Shown: piece after piece, positions 26,067-34,716 of the stretch
How positions within the stretch are numbered: the stretch's first letter is position 1
How the letters are laid out: each line of letters starts with the position of its first letter
Source: CAUZIZ01 sp965219005
GTDB lineage: Bacteria > Acidobacteriota > UBA6911 > RPQK01 > JAJDTT01
Assembly (NCBI GenBank): GCA_965219005.1
Contig: CBDCMS010000004.1
Coordinates: 310,001 to 374,000 of the forward strand
Direction of reading: 5' to 3'
DNA: 64,000 nt
The notes under the pieces: model-generated
What the model was told of the DNA's origin: nothing
The model's input: the letters and a program-made list of their open reading frames with translations, nothing else
The model's database searches: none
Translations under genes and position numbers: made by a program

Positions 26067-26216
26067 TGACGGAGCCGTGACCGTGAGGGAGCGGGATCTG
26101 ATCACAGATCGAATCCCGTTTGACTTCATCAACCAGAACGCCTCTCGGTCCCCCGGGAACATCATTTCCGACCTGGGCATGTCGGATCCCGCTCCCTCAC
26201 GGTCACGGCTCTGTCA
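26067..26216. repeat. MITE-like palindromic element, 32-bp arms (family B)
   Basis: Left arm 26067-26098 and right arm 26185-26216 are inverted copies with one mismatch in 32 bp (core GAGCCGTGACCGTGAGGGAG). The 86-bp centre has no gene. No target duplication was assigned. Confidence 0.85.
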
Positions 26217-26250
26217 GGGTTGCTAGCGAGGATCAAAGGAGAGGGACCCG

Positions 26251-26283
26251 AAGTTTCTTTCCTGTACGATCCGGCGCAGCCGG
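26251..26283 (+). repeat. 33-bp sequence shared with 46120-46152
   Basis: Identical 33-bp stretch (begins AAGTTTCTTTCCTGTACGAT) at both loci, followed by a similar GGGCTAA. In one + frame both encode VSFLYDPAQP, so it may be the 3' end of a dispersed gene fragment. Confidence 0.7.
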
Positions 26284-26428
26284 TGGCGGGGCTAACTAAC
26301 CTGAAACTTTAATAACCGGTCGCACGTCTGAACGTTGCTCTCGGAGGCATCAATGGAAGCAAGAGCAAAAGCTGCGCACGGGGCTAAATACCAGCAACAT
26401 GAAACCAAGTCCCGAAGAGAGAGCGGAC

Positions 26429-26567
26429 GCTAGGAGCCTGTCCGAGTAATATGGTCCGCAAGAATTTGGCCTCGCAGAATGCCCCAGAATCGACGATCGT
26501 CGGCCTCCGAGGGGTTTTCGTACCCCCTAAAGTGCCCATTTTCACATTACTCGGACAGGCTCCTAGC
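26429..26567. repeat. 139-bp MITE with 22-bp perfect terminal inverted repeats (family C)
   Basis: Arms 26429-26450 and 26546-26567 are perfect inverted copies starting GCTAGGAGCCTGTCCGAG. The outer CTAG is followed by GAGCCTGTCCGAGTAA, similar to the CTAGCAGCCTGTCGGACTT end of the IS1182 copy at 22959, so it may be mobilised by an IS1182-type transposase. Confidence 0.85.
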
Positions 26568-26766
26568 CCAATTCTCCGCCTTCTCTAGCCGAAGTTTTGT
26601 CCCGTGAATAATCCAGCCGCTGAGGGCTCGATCGACCTTGGCTTTCTTTATCTTGTGAGGACGAGGAGGCGTCTGATGGACAACGGTGCCGTTTTCTTGT
26701 CCAATCTTGAGAACCAAGATTCAGGTCGAGCTGCGTTATCGAGTAATCTCTGCGGAGAGACTGGAA

Positions 26767-28662
26767 ATGAAGGGTCATCAATCCAAATCAGCACTTTGGA
26801 AGGGGGTACTCGCACTCTCGATCTGGGTGATCTACTTCTACGTCTTCAACGAATGGCTCTTTTTCCTCACCAAACCCTCTTTCATGTCGTCCCTTGGTCT
26901 GTTTGACAAGGTCCTCATCCTGGCGACGACTCCCGTGCCATTCCTTTTGCTGCTGCTCCCATCGGTGTTGCTCTGCGCTCTTCCCAGCGTTCTGCTGACG
27001 AGTCCTGTTGCGGTCAGAAGGCATGGGGCAATAGTATGTGTGCTTCCCGCGTGCGTACTGGGCACATCCTGTCTGCTCTTGCTGGATAACTTCACCTACA
27101 CGGTTATGGGGGTAGGAATCCAGTCCAGCTCTTTGGGTCCCCGCTCCGTCTATATCGTCGTCTTTGCCGCTTTGCTGGTTTTCTCGTTCCTGTTCCTTTT
27201 ACGAATGTTGAAGTCCATACTCCGATTCCCTGCCTTGGCATCTGGAGCCTTCCTCCTGGCACTGATCTCGATCAGTGCTCTTTTGCTCACAGCTAACCGT
27301 GGAATAGCCATCGGCACAGAACGGGAACAAGTGGTGGCGACTGGCCGGCCCAATATTCTCCTTATTGGTGGGGATGGATTAGAGGCGGCGCATACTTCCG
27401 TCTATGGCTATGATCGGGATACTACGCCCTTCTTGAAGAGTCTAGCAAAGGATGCCCTTGTTTGTGAGAACGCCTTCTCCAACGCGGGTCCAAGTGGTGC
27501 TTCGATCGCATCCATGTTGACTGGAAAACTACCTACCCGGACCCGGCTTATTTTCCCTCCCGACATTCTCAGAGGGAGAGATGTCTACCAACACCTGCCC
27601 GCCATTCTGAAGAGATACGGTTATCGCAGTATCAATATCGGTATTCGCGCATACGCCGACGCCTACGATATGAATATGAGGAACTCTTTTGATGTTGCTA
27701 ACGACCGCTCCTTTCGGGAGGTGGAGGTACCCAAATCGGTCGCGAGTCTGATTGGGCAGGATTCGGCCTATTTTCTTGTCTCAATTTTCGACAGGATATG
27801 GAGCCGAACCCTTCACGTGGCCGGTATCAGACCCATCACGGATGCGTTTGCCGAAGTAATGGACGCTGAGAAGAGTTTCGGAAGTGACGCGGAAAGGATC
27901 AAGTCGCTTTGGTCTTTCATCGACTCATCCGAGATACCTTTCTTTGCTCACCTGCACCTACTGGCGACTCACGGTCCAAAGTTCCACTCGACTAAGAAGA
28001 AGTTTTCCCTGGGACAGACGCAGAATGAGCCCTGGATGAGCGACTTCTACGACGATGCAATTCTTCGTTTCGATCGCTACGTCAGTCGGATCATCGATCA
28101 GCTACAGTTACGAGACCAGCTTGAGTCCACCCTGGTTATCATTACTGCCGACCACGGCCAGAACCACACGGTCAATGTACGTTTACCTTTGATTCTTCGG
28201 TTTCCGAGGGGCGAACACGCGGCCCGGATTTCACCCAATGCCCAGAATCTGGACGTCGGGGCTACCATCCTCAGTTATCTCGCGCTCCCGCAGCCGGAGT
28301 GGATGGAAGGTAGGTCTTTGATCTCTGACGATCTGCGGCCTGACTTCCCAATCTTCAGCGCCGACCGCAGACATGGAGTGACGCGCCTGCGCGCGGGTTG
28401 GATTGAAATGAATGTTGAAGAGATAGGGCCGCCCTTCTATTCCCTAGGGTACTTAGGTGTCCTGATCTGTGACCAGTTCTTCCAATTGGAAATCGAACCC
28501 GGCATTCTCAGGGTCTCCAAGGTCAATACCGAAACCTCCTCTTGTAGCCATGAGGAGCTACCGGCTACCGACGAAATAAGCCAGATGCTCGTAAATCATC
28601 TTCGAGAGAGTGGATACGACACCTCCAGCATCAAGATCCCCTTTACAGAGATTCATCACTAG
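26767..28662 (+). CDS. Membrane-anchored sulfatase/alkaline-phosphatase-superfamily enzyme (LTA synthase/phosphotransferase-like)
   Basis: About 631 residues from ATG 26767, chosen because GGAGA precedes it at 7 bases; an upstream in-frame ATG at 26686 has no site. The N-terminal half has five or so transmembrane helices (VLALSIWVIYFYVFNEWLF, PVPFLLLLLPSVLLCALPSV, SVYIVVFAALLVFSFLFLLR, FLLALISISALLLTA). The periplasmic catalytic half starts NILLIGGDGLEAAHTSVYG, has the nucleophile region AGPSGASIASMLTGKLPTR (no Cys, so not a formylglycine sulfatase) and the metal site VIITADHGQNHTVNVRLP. Such proteins transfer phospho-groups to envelope glycans or lipids. Substrate unknown. Confidence 0.85.
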   Translation: MKGHQSKSALWKGVLALSIWVIYFYVFNEWLFFLTKPSFMSSLGLFDKVLILATTPVPFLLLLLPSVLLCALPSVLLTSPVAVRRHGAIVCVLPACVLGTSCLLLLDNFTYTVMGVGIQSSSLGPRSVYIVVFAALLVFSFLFLLRMLKSILRFPALASGAFLLALISISALLLTANRGIAIGTEREQVVATGRPNILLIGGDGLEAAHTSVYGYDRDTTPFLKSLAKDALVCENAFSNAGPSGASIASMLTGKLPTRTRLIFPPDILRGRDVYQHLPAILKRYGYRSINIGIRAYADAYDMNMRNSFDVANDRSFREVEVPKSVASLIGQDSAYFLVSIFDRIWSRTLHVAGIRPITDAFAEVMDAEKSFGSDAERIKSLWSFIDSSEIPFFAHLHLLATHGPKFHSTKKKFSLGQTQNEPWMSDFYDDAILRFDRYVSRIIDQLQLRDQLESTLVIITADHGQNHTVNVRLPLILRFPRGEHAARISPNAQNLDVGATILSYLALPQPEWMEGRSLISDDLRPDFPIFSADRRHGVTRLRAGWIEMNVEEIGPPFYSLGYLGVLICDQFFQLEIEPGILRVSKVNTETSSCSHEELPATDEISQMLVNHLRESGYDTSSIKIPFTEIHH

Positions 28663-28675
28663 CCTGGATTTCTCA

Positions 28676-28853
28676 GTGCGCCACGATGGCGCAAGTCACC
28701 AGTGGGGGCAAGTCCCACCCGAACAGTTGTTGGTTTGGTTCGGTAGCAACCCGAGCGATGTCGCCAGGTAACTGCCGGTGCCGAAGCCTTGGGGACAAAG
28801 GCCCGCTTAAGGCGGGTTAGCAAACGTACAGGCCGTAACGTGAGTGAATCCTA
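28676..28853 (+). other. 5' fragment of a group II intron (domain I-like)
   Basis: Starts GTGCGCC-ACGAT-GGCGC, the usual 5' end plus first stem of many bacterial group II introns, followed by GGGGGCAAGTCCCACC, TAGCAACCCGAGCGA and GTAACGTGAGTGAATCC-like domain I text. The ORF and 3' domains are missing here. It lies 13 bases after the stop of the sulfatase-fold gene. Confidence 0.5.
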
Positions 28854-28894
28854 CGCCGTCGCAATCATCCGCCCTGGCTGCGTTTCGCTCGGTC

Positions 28895-28935
28895 GGCCTC
28901 CTCGACGTACCGTACAAGTACGACTGCGGAGGCCT
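28895..28935. repeat. Intergenic palindrome GGCCTCC...GGAGGCC
   Basis: GGCCTCCTCGACGTAC on the left pairs with GTACGACTGCGGAGGCC on the right with some mismatches. It sits in the 380-bp spacer after the intron fragment. No gene is seen in the remainder up to 29041. Confidence 0.5.
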
Positions 28936-29041
28936 TGGTCGCAAGCCTTGCCACAACGGCGCTTGAGCCGCCTCGCTACGACCGGCGATGGGAAATCCGG
29001 GCTAGGCCTTTGGTCAAGGAGAAGCTCGCCAACTGGAGCTC

Positions 29042-30763
29042 TCACTCACGTTTTTCTGCTCCAAGGGCTGTGCCGTGGAAACGGCGAAAGATCTCTCGGA
29101 GTGCGAGCCGTGGATTGCCCTCGACATCGTAGACGCCGCCAGTGTCTATCCAGGGGTATAAGAGTACCTCCTGCAGTTGTGTGGGCCTTCCCACCTCACG
29201 GGGTAGGAAGGTAACGGTCAGCCGCACGCTGTTCTTGGGTACCGGGACCTTCACCCGGAAGGATTGCATGGCGGGACCAAGGGGTATTGACGTGTCCAGG
29301 AACTGAGTGGTCCCGAGGAAGTGGATCAGGACCTGCAGCCGGGTACGTCCGTTAGCCGCTCGCGCCACAACGTCCAGGGTGTATTCCCGGTCTGCGTACA
29401 CGGACGTGCTCTGGCGCAGAAACCCACCCGGCAGGATCTCGGCCAGCTCCAGGTGCGAGGATTGGATCGACTTCATCTGGACCAGTTCATCTCCGGGTGG
29501 CCTTTCCCACTCCTGTAGTCCAAAACGGAAAGCCCCATTTGTGATCACGTTGAGATAGTAGTCCTGGTAATTCCACAGCGAGAATCCCAGAGAATCCTTC
29601 AAGAGCGGTGGCAGAGCGTTTTCGATAAACTCGAGTTGCTCGTTCTCGGAAGAGAGAGACCCTTCGTTGGGGTGACCGCCGAAATGCTGGAAGTTGAATT
29701 GATCGATGAAGACGGGGAGCCCGTCACTCAGCTTCTCTGTACGCTCTAGATGAAGAGGGAGATAACTGGCCGTTCTCGCTCCGTCCAGTTCCTTGTCCTC
29801 ATCCCCGAACATATAGGACTGATAGGGCGAGAACCAGGTGGTCACGAAGCTATAGCAGGAGGGGAGTTTGAATTGAAGCGAGTAATCGTGCTCCCAGTTG
29901 ATCTCTGCCCGCGGCTGAAAACTGACCACTGCTTTCGGATTCCCCTCCTTGGCAGCAGTACAGGGATCGGCCAGTCGACTGGCCAGGAGCTGATCAGAGA
30001 ACTCCAGAAAGCTTCGGAGTTTCTTCTGTTCTACAGGAGATTTGTTCTGGTTGGGTGGCTCCACCGCCTCATAGCTGCTGTTGTTTTCCCACCAGGTCAG
30101 GTTCCACCACCAGAGCGGGCGGTGGCGCAGCCATTCTCGAAAAGCCTGCCCGTTCTCTGGGTAGCGATGCAGCCACAGGTCGGGAGTGTAGCCGGTGTCT
30201 TCGAAGGTCCAGAAGAAGAAGAGCAGGTTGGAATGGGTCGTTGTCCGTTCAGCCAGCTCACGAAACAGATCTCGGTAGGCTGCCCATTCCTCATCGTCCG
30301 TCAGCAGGGTCGCTGCCATCCAGTGGTGGCCACCAGCATCCTTCGGGATGCGTTCGTGGGAGCCCACCCGCAGGGCAACCTTCAGGTCGAAGGACTCCGC
30401 CAAGGTCAGAATACGGTCTAGATCGGAGAACGACCTTTCGTTGTAAGAGATTGGATTGACAGTGGTTTGGAAGCCTCCCCAAGGAACCATCAAGATGATT
30501 GTGTTGAACCCGTCTTCCCGCAGTTGAGCGAAGTCCTCTTTGCACTGCTCGAAGTCGAATGACCACCAGAAGTTGTTGATTGCCGCGCGAGGCTGAAAGT
30601 AGTAGGTGCCTTTTACGCGAAAGTCAGGTGGGTCCCACTGAAACTCGGACTTTCTTCTATCCGCGCATCCCAGAAGGGTCAGCAGTAACAGGATCAGGAT
30701 TCCCAGCAGACGAAGTCGCAGAGCCAAATCGAGTAAACGCGAAGAGGGGGAGTTTGATGACAT
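29042..30763 (-). CDS. Lipoprotein with glycoside hydrolase-like TIM barrel
   Basis: 573 residues from ATG 30763; the longer frame to 30883 lacks signal character. The N-terminus LLGILILLLLTLLGCADRR is a lipoprotein signal with lipobox LLGC. Residues of about 50-400 resemble GH5/GH42-type (beta/alpha)8 glycosidases: YYFQPRAAINNFWWSFDFEQ, DGFNTIILMVPWGGF, LFFFWTFEDTGYTP as candidate acid/base, LPVFIDQFNFQHFGG as the strand where the nucleophile normally sits (Asp here, not Glu) and FSLWNYQDYYLN. A jelly-roll carbohydrate-binding module follows (ITNGAFRFGLQEWERP...). Convergent with the sulfatase-fold gene. Exact specificity not assignable. Confidence 0.75.
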   Translation of the reverse strand: MSSNSPSSRLLDLALRLRLLGILILLLLTLLGCADRRKSEFQWDPPDFRVKGTYYFQPRAAINNFWWSFDFEQCKEDFAQLREDGFNTIILMVPWGGFQTTVNPISYNERSFSDLDRILTLAESFDLKVALRVGSHERIPKDAGGHHWMAATLLTDDEEWAAYRDLFRELAERTTTHSNLLFFFWTFEDTGYTPDLWLHRYPENGQAFREWLRHRPLWWWNLTWWENNSSYEAVEPPNQNKSPVEQKKLRSFLEFSDQLLASRLADPCTAAKEGNPKAVVSFQPRAEINWEHDYSLQFKLPSCYSFVTTWFSPYQSYMFGDEDKELDGARTASYLPLHLERTEKLSDGLPVFIDQFNFQHFGGHPNEGSLSSENEQLEFIENALPPLLKDSLGFSLWNYQDYYLNVITNGAFRFGLQEWERPPGDELVQMKSIQSSHLELAEILPGGFLRQSTSVYADREYTLDVVARAANGRTRLQVLIHFLGTTQFLDTSIPLGPAMQSFRVKVPVPKNSVRLTVTFLPREVGRPTQLQEVLLYPWIDTGGVYDVEGNPRLALREIFRRFHGTALGAEKRE

Positions 30764-31061
30764 CCTAAGTCGCTTGCACGATTGGAGCTGAACTTTTCTG
30801 TCCCTCCCTCCCTCCAAGGCGACCTTCTGGTGCGCCCTCCTGCCTGGCCTCGCCTTCGATGGGGCTGATTGATTTCGAGTCATTTTGAAAGAATTCAGCT
30901 ACCAGGGCAAGGAAGAGGACGCGCGGTCGACTCGGCCAGTTCAGAGTAAGGCAGTGCTGACAACGCTGCTGTCGCGCCTACTCCGACACGGCAGTCGACA
31001 TGGCCCCTCCGGATGAAATCTCTGGGCGCGAAGACAAAGTACCGCATTTCATAGTTACGAT
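30764..31061. other. Spacer upstream of the lipoprotein and left flank of the IS4 pair
   Basis: No gene recognised. Bases 31041-31061 are an almost exact inverted copy of 33759-33780, so the IS pair sits inside a palindromic target or its true ends extend this far. Confidence 0.5.
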
Positions 31062-32405
31062 CACTAGTGTCCAATCATAAGTCAAATAGATTCAACTGGT
31101 TACATGAACCTCCCTGGTGATTCCTGTAATCGAAGCTGGTAAGTACTTGAATTAATGGGGTTTTCTCGAAAACAGTCAGGCTGAGAATCTGTAGAGTTGT
31201 GTAGAGGCTCAGCTCCAATTTCAGGCGTTTTTTCAGGATGGCAACGAGGATATACACGGAGATGGCGATCCAGATCTGAGTTTTGACGGCGTTCGGAGAA
31301 GTCCCATAGAAGGCTTTGATGCGCAGGTGTTGCTTGATCCATTTGAAGAAAAGTTCCACGCGCCAGCGGCAACGGTACAGCTGGGCGACAGTGAGGGCAG
31401 TCAGGGAAAAGTTGTTGCTCAAGAAGACCAAGTGTTTTTGGGTCTCGGCGTCGTAGTAGCGGACTCGTCGGAGTTTGTCGGGGTACTTGTTGGCCGTGTA
31501 ACGGCCGCTCAGGACCCCGGTTTGATCGCTTCTTAGCCCGATGCTCTTGTCGACACGATGGGAGTACAGACGGCGGAAATTCAGGCGCTGGTGGGCACGA
31601 ATGATGAAGAAACCGGAACTCTGGTGCAGCCGATAAAGACGTGCGAAATCGAGATAGCCGCGATCCAGGATGTAAATGGAGCCGGGTTGGACCAGCAGAT
31701 AGTCGAGGATATTGACGTCGTGAACCCGCCCCTCGGTGACCTCGACAAAGGTGGGGATGTTGCCACGTAAGTCGAGCAAAGTATGCAGTTTGATGGCTCC
31801 TTTGCGTTTGCGGAAGCGGGCCCAAGGGAACACCGAAAGACACAGATCGATGGTGGTGGAATCGAGCGCGTAGACCGTTTTTTCCAGTTCCACGGCAAAG
31901 GGCTCGCCTGCGTACAAAGTCCGTGCCTCTTGGATCAAGACTTGAGCGAAATCGGCATAAATGCGCCAATCCCGATTCTCGTTGGTATGGGCCAAAGAGC
32001 TGCGGGCCACGCGGCCTCGAATTCCCATGTGGTAGAGTCTGCCTGCAACCGAACCTAGCGTGGCTTCGATATCCCGCAGACTCTCGCGATAGGTCAGCTG
32101 GGCGAAGACCATACACAGCCACTGCTTCCAGCAGGAGAAGTCTTTTATCTTGTAATCTCCTCGGTAGCGTTGAGCACAGAGTTGAAATTGATACCTGGGG
32201 ACGCAATCCATCAGCTGGGCAAAGACGGTTCTGCGCATATCCATCTAGGCATCCTATCGGCTTGCAGGCCACAGGATTGGAGAACCGGGTCGGCACCTGC
32301 CACAGTTTCATATCAAAAAGTATCGAAAAAATTGGATTTCGATGTTAAAACAATTCTTACCAGTAACTTAGAGTTGTGCGATAGAACAACGTTTGGACAC
32401 TAGTG
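31062..32405 (-). mobile_element. IS4-type insertion sequence, copy 1 of a direct tandem pair
   Basis: 1344 bp bounded by CACTAGTGTCCAA and TTGGACACTAGTG inverted ends. It is followed by the 9-bp spacer ATCGTAACT (32406-32414) and then an apparently identical second copy. Left flank 31053-31061 is the inverse complement of that spacer, not a direct repeat. Confidence 0.85.
31075..32244 (-). CDS. IS4-family DDE transposase (copy 1)
   Basis: 389 residues. N-terminal DUF4372-like segment (VFAQLMDCVPRYQFQLCAQR), YALDSTTIDLCLSVFPWARF with the first catalytic Asp, IYILDRGYLDFARLYRLHQS with the second, and YRCRWRVELFFKWIKQHLRI, the Y-(2)-R-(3)-E-(6)-K signature typical of IS4. Intact and identical in translation to the second copy, so possibly active. 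The transposase is oriented leftwards in both copies. Confidence 0.93.
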   Translation of the reverse strand: MDMRRTVFAQLMDCVPRYQFQLCAQRYRGDYKIKDFSCWKQWLCMVFAQLTYRESLRDIEATLGSVAGRLYHMGIRGRVARSSLAHTNENRDWRIYADFAQVLIQEARTLYAGEPFAVELEKTVYALDSTTIDLCLSVFPWARFRKRKGAIKLHTLLDLRGNIPTFVEVTEGRVHDVNILDYLLVQPGSIYILDRGYLDFARLYRLHQSSGFFIIRAHQRLNFRRLYSHRVDKSIGLRSDQTGVLSGRYTANKYPDKLRRVRYYDAETQKHLVFLSNNFSLTALTVAQLYRCRWRVELFFKWIKQHLRIKAFYGTSPNAVKTQIWIAISVYILVAILKKRLKLELSLYTTLQILSLTVFEKTPLIQVLTSFDYRNHQGGSCNQLNLFDL

Positions 32406-32414
32406 ATCGTAACT

Positions 32415-33758
32415 CACTAGTGTCCAATCATAAGTCAAATAGATTCAACTGGTTACATGAACCTCCCTGGTGATTCCTGTAATCGAAGCTGGTAAGTACT
32501 TGAATTAATGGGGTTTTCTCGAAAACAGTCAGGCTGAGAATCTGTAGAGTTGTGTAGAGGCTCAGCTCCAATTTCAGGCGTTTTTTCAGGATGGCAACGA
32601 GGATATACACGGAGATGGCGATCCAGATCTGAGTTTTGACGGCGTTCGGAGAAGTCCCATAGAAGGCTTTGATGCGCAGGTGTTGCTTGATCCATTTGAA
32701 GAAAAGTTCCACGCGCCAGCGGCAACGGTACAGCTGGGCGACAGTGAGGGCAGTCAGGGAAAAGTTGTTGCTCAAGAAGACCAAGTGTTTTTGGGTCTCG
32801 GCGTCGTAGTAGCGGACTCGTCGGAGTTTGTCGGGGTACTTGTTGGCCGTGTAACGGCCGCTCAGGACCCCGGTTTGATCGCTTCTTAGCCCGATGCTCT
32901 TGTCGACACGATGGGAGTACAGACGGCGGAAATTCAGGCGCTGGTGGGCACGAATGATGAAGAAACCGGAACTCTGGTGCAGCCGATAAAGACGTGCGAA
33001 ATCGAGATAGCCGCGATCCAGGATGTAAATGGAGCCGGGTTGGACCAGCAGATAGTCGAGGATATTGACGTCGTGAACCCGCCCCTCGGTGACCTCGACA
33101 AAGGTGGGGATGTTGCCACGTAAGTCGAGCAAAGTATGCAGTTTGATGGCTCCTTTGCGTTTGCGGAAGCGGGCCCAAGGGAACACCGAAAGACACAGAT
33201 CGATGGTGGTGGAATCGAGCGCGTAGACCGTTTTTTCCAGTTCCACGGCAAAGGGCTCGCCTGCGTACAAAGTCCGTGCCTCTTGGATCAAGACTTGAGC
33301 GAAATCGGCATAAATGCGCCAATCCCGATTCTCGTTGGTATGGGCCAAAGAGCTGCGGGCCACGCGGCCTCGAATTCCCATGTGGTAGAGTCTGCCTGCA
33401 ACCGAACCTAGCGTGGCTTCGATATCCCGCAGACTCTCGCGATAGGTCAGCTGGGCGAAGACCATACACAGCCACTGCTTCCAGCAGGAGAAGTCTTTTA
33501 TCTTGTAATCTCCTCGGTAGCGTTGAGCACAGAGTTGAAATTGATACCTGGGGACGCAATCCATCAGCTGGGCAAAGACGGTTCTGCGCATATCCATCTA
33601 GGCATCCTATCGGCTTGCAGGCCACAGGATTGGAGAACCGGGTCGGCACCTGCCACAGTTTCATATCAAAAAGTATCGAAAAAATTGGATTTCGATGTTA
33701 AAACAATTCTTACCAGTAACTTAGAGTTGTGCGATAGAACAACGTTTGGACACTAGTG
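32415..33758 (-). mobile_element. IS4-type insertion sequence, copy 2, with 9-bp flanking direct repeats
   Basis: 1344 bp with the same inverted ends as copy 1. It is flanked by ATCGTAACT at 32406-32414 and 33759-33767, fitting the 9-bp target duplication of this family. The alternative is a straight 1353-bp tandem duplication (unit plus spacer). Confidence 0.88.
32428..33597 (-). CDS. IS4-family DDE transposase (copy 2)
   Basis: The same 389-residue protein as at 31075-32244, with the full DDE set (LDSTTID, LDRGYLD and the RCRWRVELFFKWIKQ signature). The identical translation means the duplication is very recent or an assembly product. Short reads cannot resolve a 1.35-kb perfect tandem repeat. 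Confidence 0.93.
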   Translation of the reverse strand: MDMRRTVFAQLMDCVPRYQFQLCAQRYRGDYKIKDFSCWKQWLCMVFAQLTYRESLRDIEATLGSVAGRLYHMGIRGRVARSSLAHTNENRDWRIYADFAQVLIQEARTLYAGEPFAVELEKTVYALDSTTIDLCLSVFPWARFRKRKGAIKLHTLLDLRGNIPTFVEVTEGRVHDVNILDYLLVQPGSIYILDRGYLDFARLYRLHQSSGFFIIRAHQRLNFRRLYSHRVDKSIGLRSDQTGVLSGRYTANKYPDKLRRVRYYDAETQKHLVFLSNNFSLTALTVAQLYRCRWRVELFFKWIKQHLRIKAFYGTSPNAVKTQIWIAISVYILVAILKKRLKLELSLYTTLQILSLTVFEKTPLIQVLTSFDYRNHQGGSCNQLNLFDL

Positions 33759-33780
33759 ATCGTAACTATGAAATTCGGTA

Positions 33781-33958
33781 CTAAGGGTCTGCGCAAGAAT
33801 AACTTGGTAGAGTTGGCGCTCAGATTTGGCCGCGAACGATTGAGCGAAACCGCAGGCGTAGCCAGGCCTACGTTGAGGATTTCGCGATTGAGGAGCAGCC
33901 GAAGATGGTGTGAAGATGAGATGCCAAAATGCCAAGTTATTTTTGCGCAGACCCTAAG
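33781..33958. repeat. 178-bp MITE with 27-bp terminal inverted repeats (family D)
   Basis: Arms 33781-33807 and 33932-33958 are inverted copies with two mismatches (core AGGGTCTGCGCAA and AATAACTTGG). The centre is non-coding. It borders the right palindromic flank of the IS4 pair. Confidence 0.85.
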
Positions 33959-34032
33959 TCCGTGGTCGGCTCTGATCACAGTCAGGGACGGATAGGATAT
34001 CCTGTTAGCGGTTCAGGGCTGAGACTCTTGCG

Positions 34033-34716
34033 ATGCGACTTCTTTCTATCTTTATCGCCTTGGCACTCCTGTTAGCGGTTCCCTTTCTGCTTTGGGGAGA
34101 CGCGTTTCAGAAGAAATTTGCAGAGGAAAAAGCCGTAGACGCCTGGATGCAGGACTACGGCAGCTGGGCGTGGATGGTGGGTGTTCTTCTGCTGGCGGCT
34201 GATCTCATCCTTCCGGTCCCGTCAACCGCCGTGATGTCGGCCCTGGGTCTCGTCTACGGCGTGTTTCTGGGCGGGCTGATCGGAGCGGTTGGATCGATCC
34301 TCTCTGGCTGTCTTGGCTATGGCATTTGCCGCTCGCTGGGACGGGAGGCTGCGATCCGTGTAGCGGGAGAAAAGGACCTACGAAGAGGAGAGCGGCTCTT
34401 TGCCTCGGTCGGGGGATGGGTGGTAGCGCTGTCCCGCTGGTTGCCCCTGCTTCCCGAGGTGGTTGCCTGTATGGCGGGGTTGAGCCGCATGCCTCCGGCC
34501 CACTTCTTCCTGGCTCTGGTGTGCGGAACCCTGCCGCTGGCTTTCTCCTTCGCGGCCTTGGGGGAGAGAGGGGTTGACAACCCCGTGCTGGCCCTGTCAC
34601 TCAGCGCTGCTCTCCCTGTGGTTCTCTGGCCCCTGGCGCGGTGGTTTCTGAAGCGCCGCGCGGCTAGTGTGGAGCGAGGTTCCCGTCCCGGTACGAACTC
34701 GGGGTTCCGGTCGTAG
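34033..34716 (+). CDS. DedA/TVP38 (VTT/SNARE-associated) family membrane protein
   Basis: 227 residues with five to six hydrophobic segments (LLSIFIALALLLAVPFLLWG, WAWMVGVLLLAADLILPVPS, LVYGVFLGGLIGAVGSILSG, then near the C-terminus LALSLSAALPVVLWPLARWF). The family core is the re-entrant motif with LPVPSTAVMSALGLVYG and the SRWLPLLPEVVACMAGLSRM loop, corresponding to the F/Y-x-R-x(3)-P...GxxxM motif. Relatives are linked to undecaprenyl-phosphate or phospholipid flipping. Monocistronic between mobile DNA and a repeat, so no operon hint. Confidence 0.85.
   Translation: MRLLSIFIALALLLAVPFLLWGDAFQKKFAEEKAVDAWMQDYGSWAWMVGVLLLAADLILPVPSTAVMSALGLVYGVFLGGLIGAVGSILSGCLGYGICRSLGREAAIRVAGEKDLRRGERLFASVGGWVVALSRWLPLLPEVVACMAGLSRMPPAHFFLALVCGTLPLAFSFAALGERGVDNPVLALSLSAALPVVLWPLARWFLKRRAASVERGSRPGTNSGFRS

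Noticed and set aside
31100..33664. 403-codon minus-strand frames overlapping both IS4 transposases
   Set aside because: They are offset-frame shadows of the transposase genes, with Pro/Arg-rich nonsense composition and identical in both copies only because the elements are identical.
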